Part shown: positions 63,261-64,000 of the stretch, piece after piece
Position numbering within the stretch: the stretch's first letter is position 1
Layout: each line of letters opens with the position of its first letter
Source of the DNA: Takakia lepidozioides
Taxonomy: Eukaryota > Streptophyta > Takakiopsida > Takakiales > Takakiaceae
Direction: 5' to 3'
Assembly: GCA_030704615.1 (NCBI GenBank)
Contig: CM060734.1
Coordinates: 11,904,001 to 11,968,000, forward strand
DNA length: 64,000 nt
Notes under the pieces: model-generated
The model's database searches: none
Seen by the model: the letters and a program-made list of their open reading frames with translations, nothing else
Told to the model about the DNA's origin: nothing
Program-made: the position numbers and the translations under genes

Positions 63261-64000
63261 TAAGCGGGGATGGTCAAGGGATCCGAAGGCGTTTTCGAAG
63301 TCAATGTAAAGGATATCTATCTTGTTTAGTGAGTTTCGGTCTTCAAGGGCAGATAGGACATATTGATTTGTCTGGTGGTGCTGCGGGTAGCACGAAAACC
63401 TTTTTGGGGGTCGCTTAGGATGCGGTGTTGTTCACCATAGGTAGATAGCATTTTAGTTAACGTGCTAGTGAAGAGTTTATATATAGTGTTTGCGAGGGCT
63501 ATGGGCCTATAGTTGCTAAGGTCAGTGGGATCCCTTTTTTTAAATAGTAGGATGGTTCGGCTGTGCTTCCAGAGATGTGGAATACGGTGGAGCTGGTAAC
63601 AAAGTCGGAAGAATTTAAAGAGGAGGGAGTGGACTTGGGTCCAAGTGCTTGTAGTATGGCGTTTGGAATGAGGCCTGGGCCTGGGGCCTTAGATCGGGAT
63701 AGCGCTTTTAGGCAGGAGTGATACAAGTCTATCGTGAAGAGGTCTAGAATACGGTTGGCGGAGGATCCTCGCTTTTCTAGTGAGAAGCCACCTAGATCAT
63801 GCCATGGGTAGTGTTTGACTTCAAAGGTAGTTAGGTGTGTGTCGGCTAGGATGTAAGCAGTTCACCACGGTGGGTGTGTAGGAAGGCGAGGCCTGGAGCC
63901 AAATTTCATTTTTGATGTCTTCTGGTTTGGTTAGTAGATAACCGAGTTGGTGTGTAAGGCGGTCTATGGGCGGATTAATAGCACGGTTGAAGATGGCTTT

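Larger units (their letters stand above)
62190..64000 (-). mobile_element. LINE-A copy 3, continues beyond the window
   Basis: On the minus strand from 64000 downward come the same pre-RT linker as copy 1, RT blocks (SRSKAPGPGLIPNAIL, then MADLGYPIDAIQLIGNICTN, YYGSTPPIPILQGTIQGD, LSPYLFIIFLEPLLRWLARG), post-RT text (SNIYAQHGRFIGVIPNNRLAWLW) and a C-terminal region with HIWEGRGFAH (62202-62591). It supplies the RT palm and C-terminus that copy 1 lacks. Frames are broken near 62700, 63370, 63600 and 63850. Confidence 0.87.

Overview
The window is nuclear DNA from a streptophyte, most likely a charophyte alga or an early-diverging land plant. The evidence is a plant-type apyrase split by GT-AG introns, a plant-type Maf-like pyrophosphatase, chromodomain Ty3 elements, Ty1/copia elements, plant L1-like LINEs, CACTA-type ends and tRNA-derived SINE-like units. 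I cannot name the species from sequence alone. There are no bacterial operons, rRNA genes or CRISPR arrays.

Only two ordinary host genes are well supported. One is an eight-exon apyrase (27-4487, +) with a membrane segment at each end and all apyrase conserved regions; its predicted splice sites keep one open frame of about 573 codons. The other is an uninterrupted Maf/Ham1-fold nucleotide pyrophosphatase (55969-56580, +). Nearly everything else is mobile DNA, nested to several levels.

Region by region. 5150-9866 (-) holds a LINE with its reverse transcriptase core deleted and a second LINE family (LINE-A). 9867-19438 (-) is a Ty3 element ('C': LTR, PBS, a leader ORF and gag) split by chromovirus D (10131-17092, two 724-bp LTRs). 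19439-25295 (+) is a Ty3 relic ('J': RT fragment, a long zinc-knuckle/coiled-coil ORF, polypurine tract, 3' LTR). 25296-26765 (+) is a LINE-A endonuclease carrying a SINE. 27157-29340 (-) is an L1-like LINE. 29341-41442 is bounded by perfect 20-bp CACTA termini and contains foldback hairpin modules, a foldback MITE, an En/Spm-like ORF with introns and a copia gag with one LTR. 41443-43897 is LINE-like ORF debris, subterminal-type repeats and GCGACG-rich DNA. 43898-54209 is a copia element interrupted by chromovirus E (45915-52892), which has a perfect 5-bp target duplication. 54203-59440 contains a SINE-like unit, the Maf gene and simple repeats. 59440-61960 is a Ty3 element with an apparent internal inversion, and 62190-64000 is a third LINE-A copy running off the window.

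The mobile elements do not form a pathway. They record successive insertions, with older elements broken by younger ones. Several breaks in coding frames look like C-to-T changes (CAG to TAG, TGG to TGA), as expected for DNA that was methylated and silenced. The least explained parts are the zinc-knuckle/coiled-coil ORF in element J, the leader ORF that crosses the LTR and PBS in element C, and the 3' end shared by two otherwise different LINEs.
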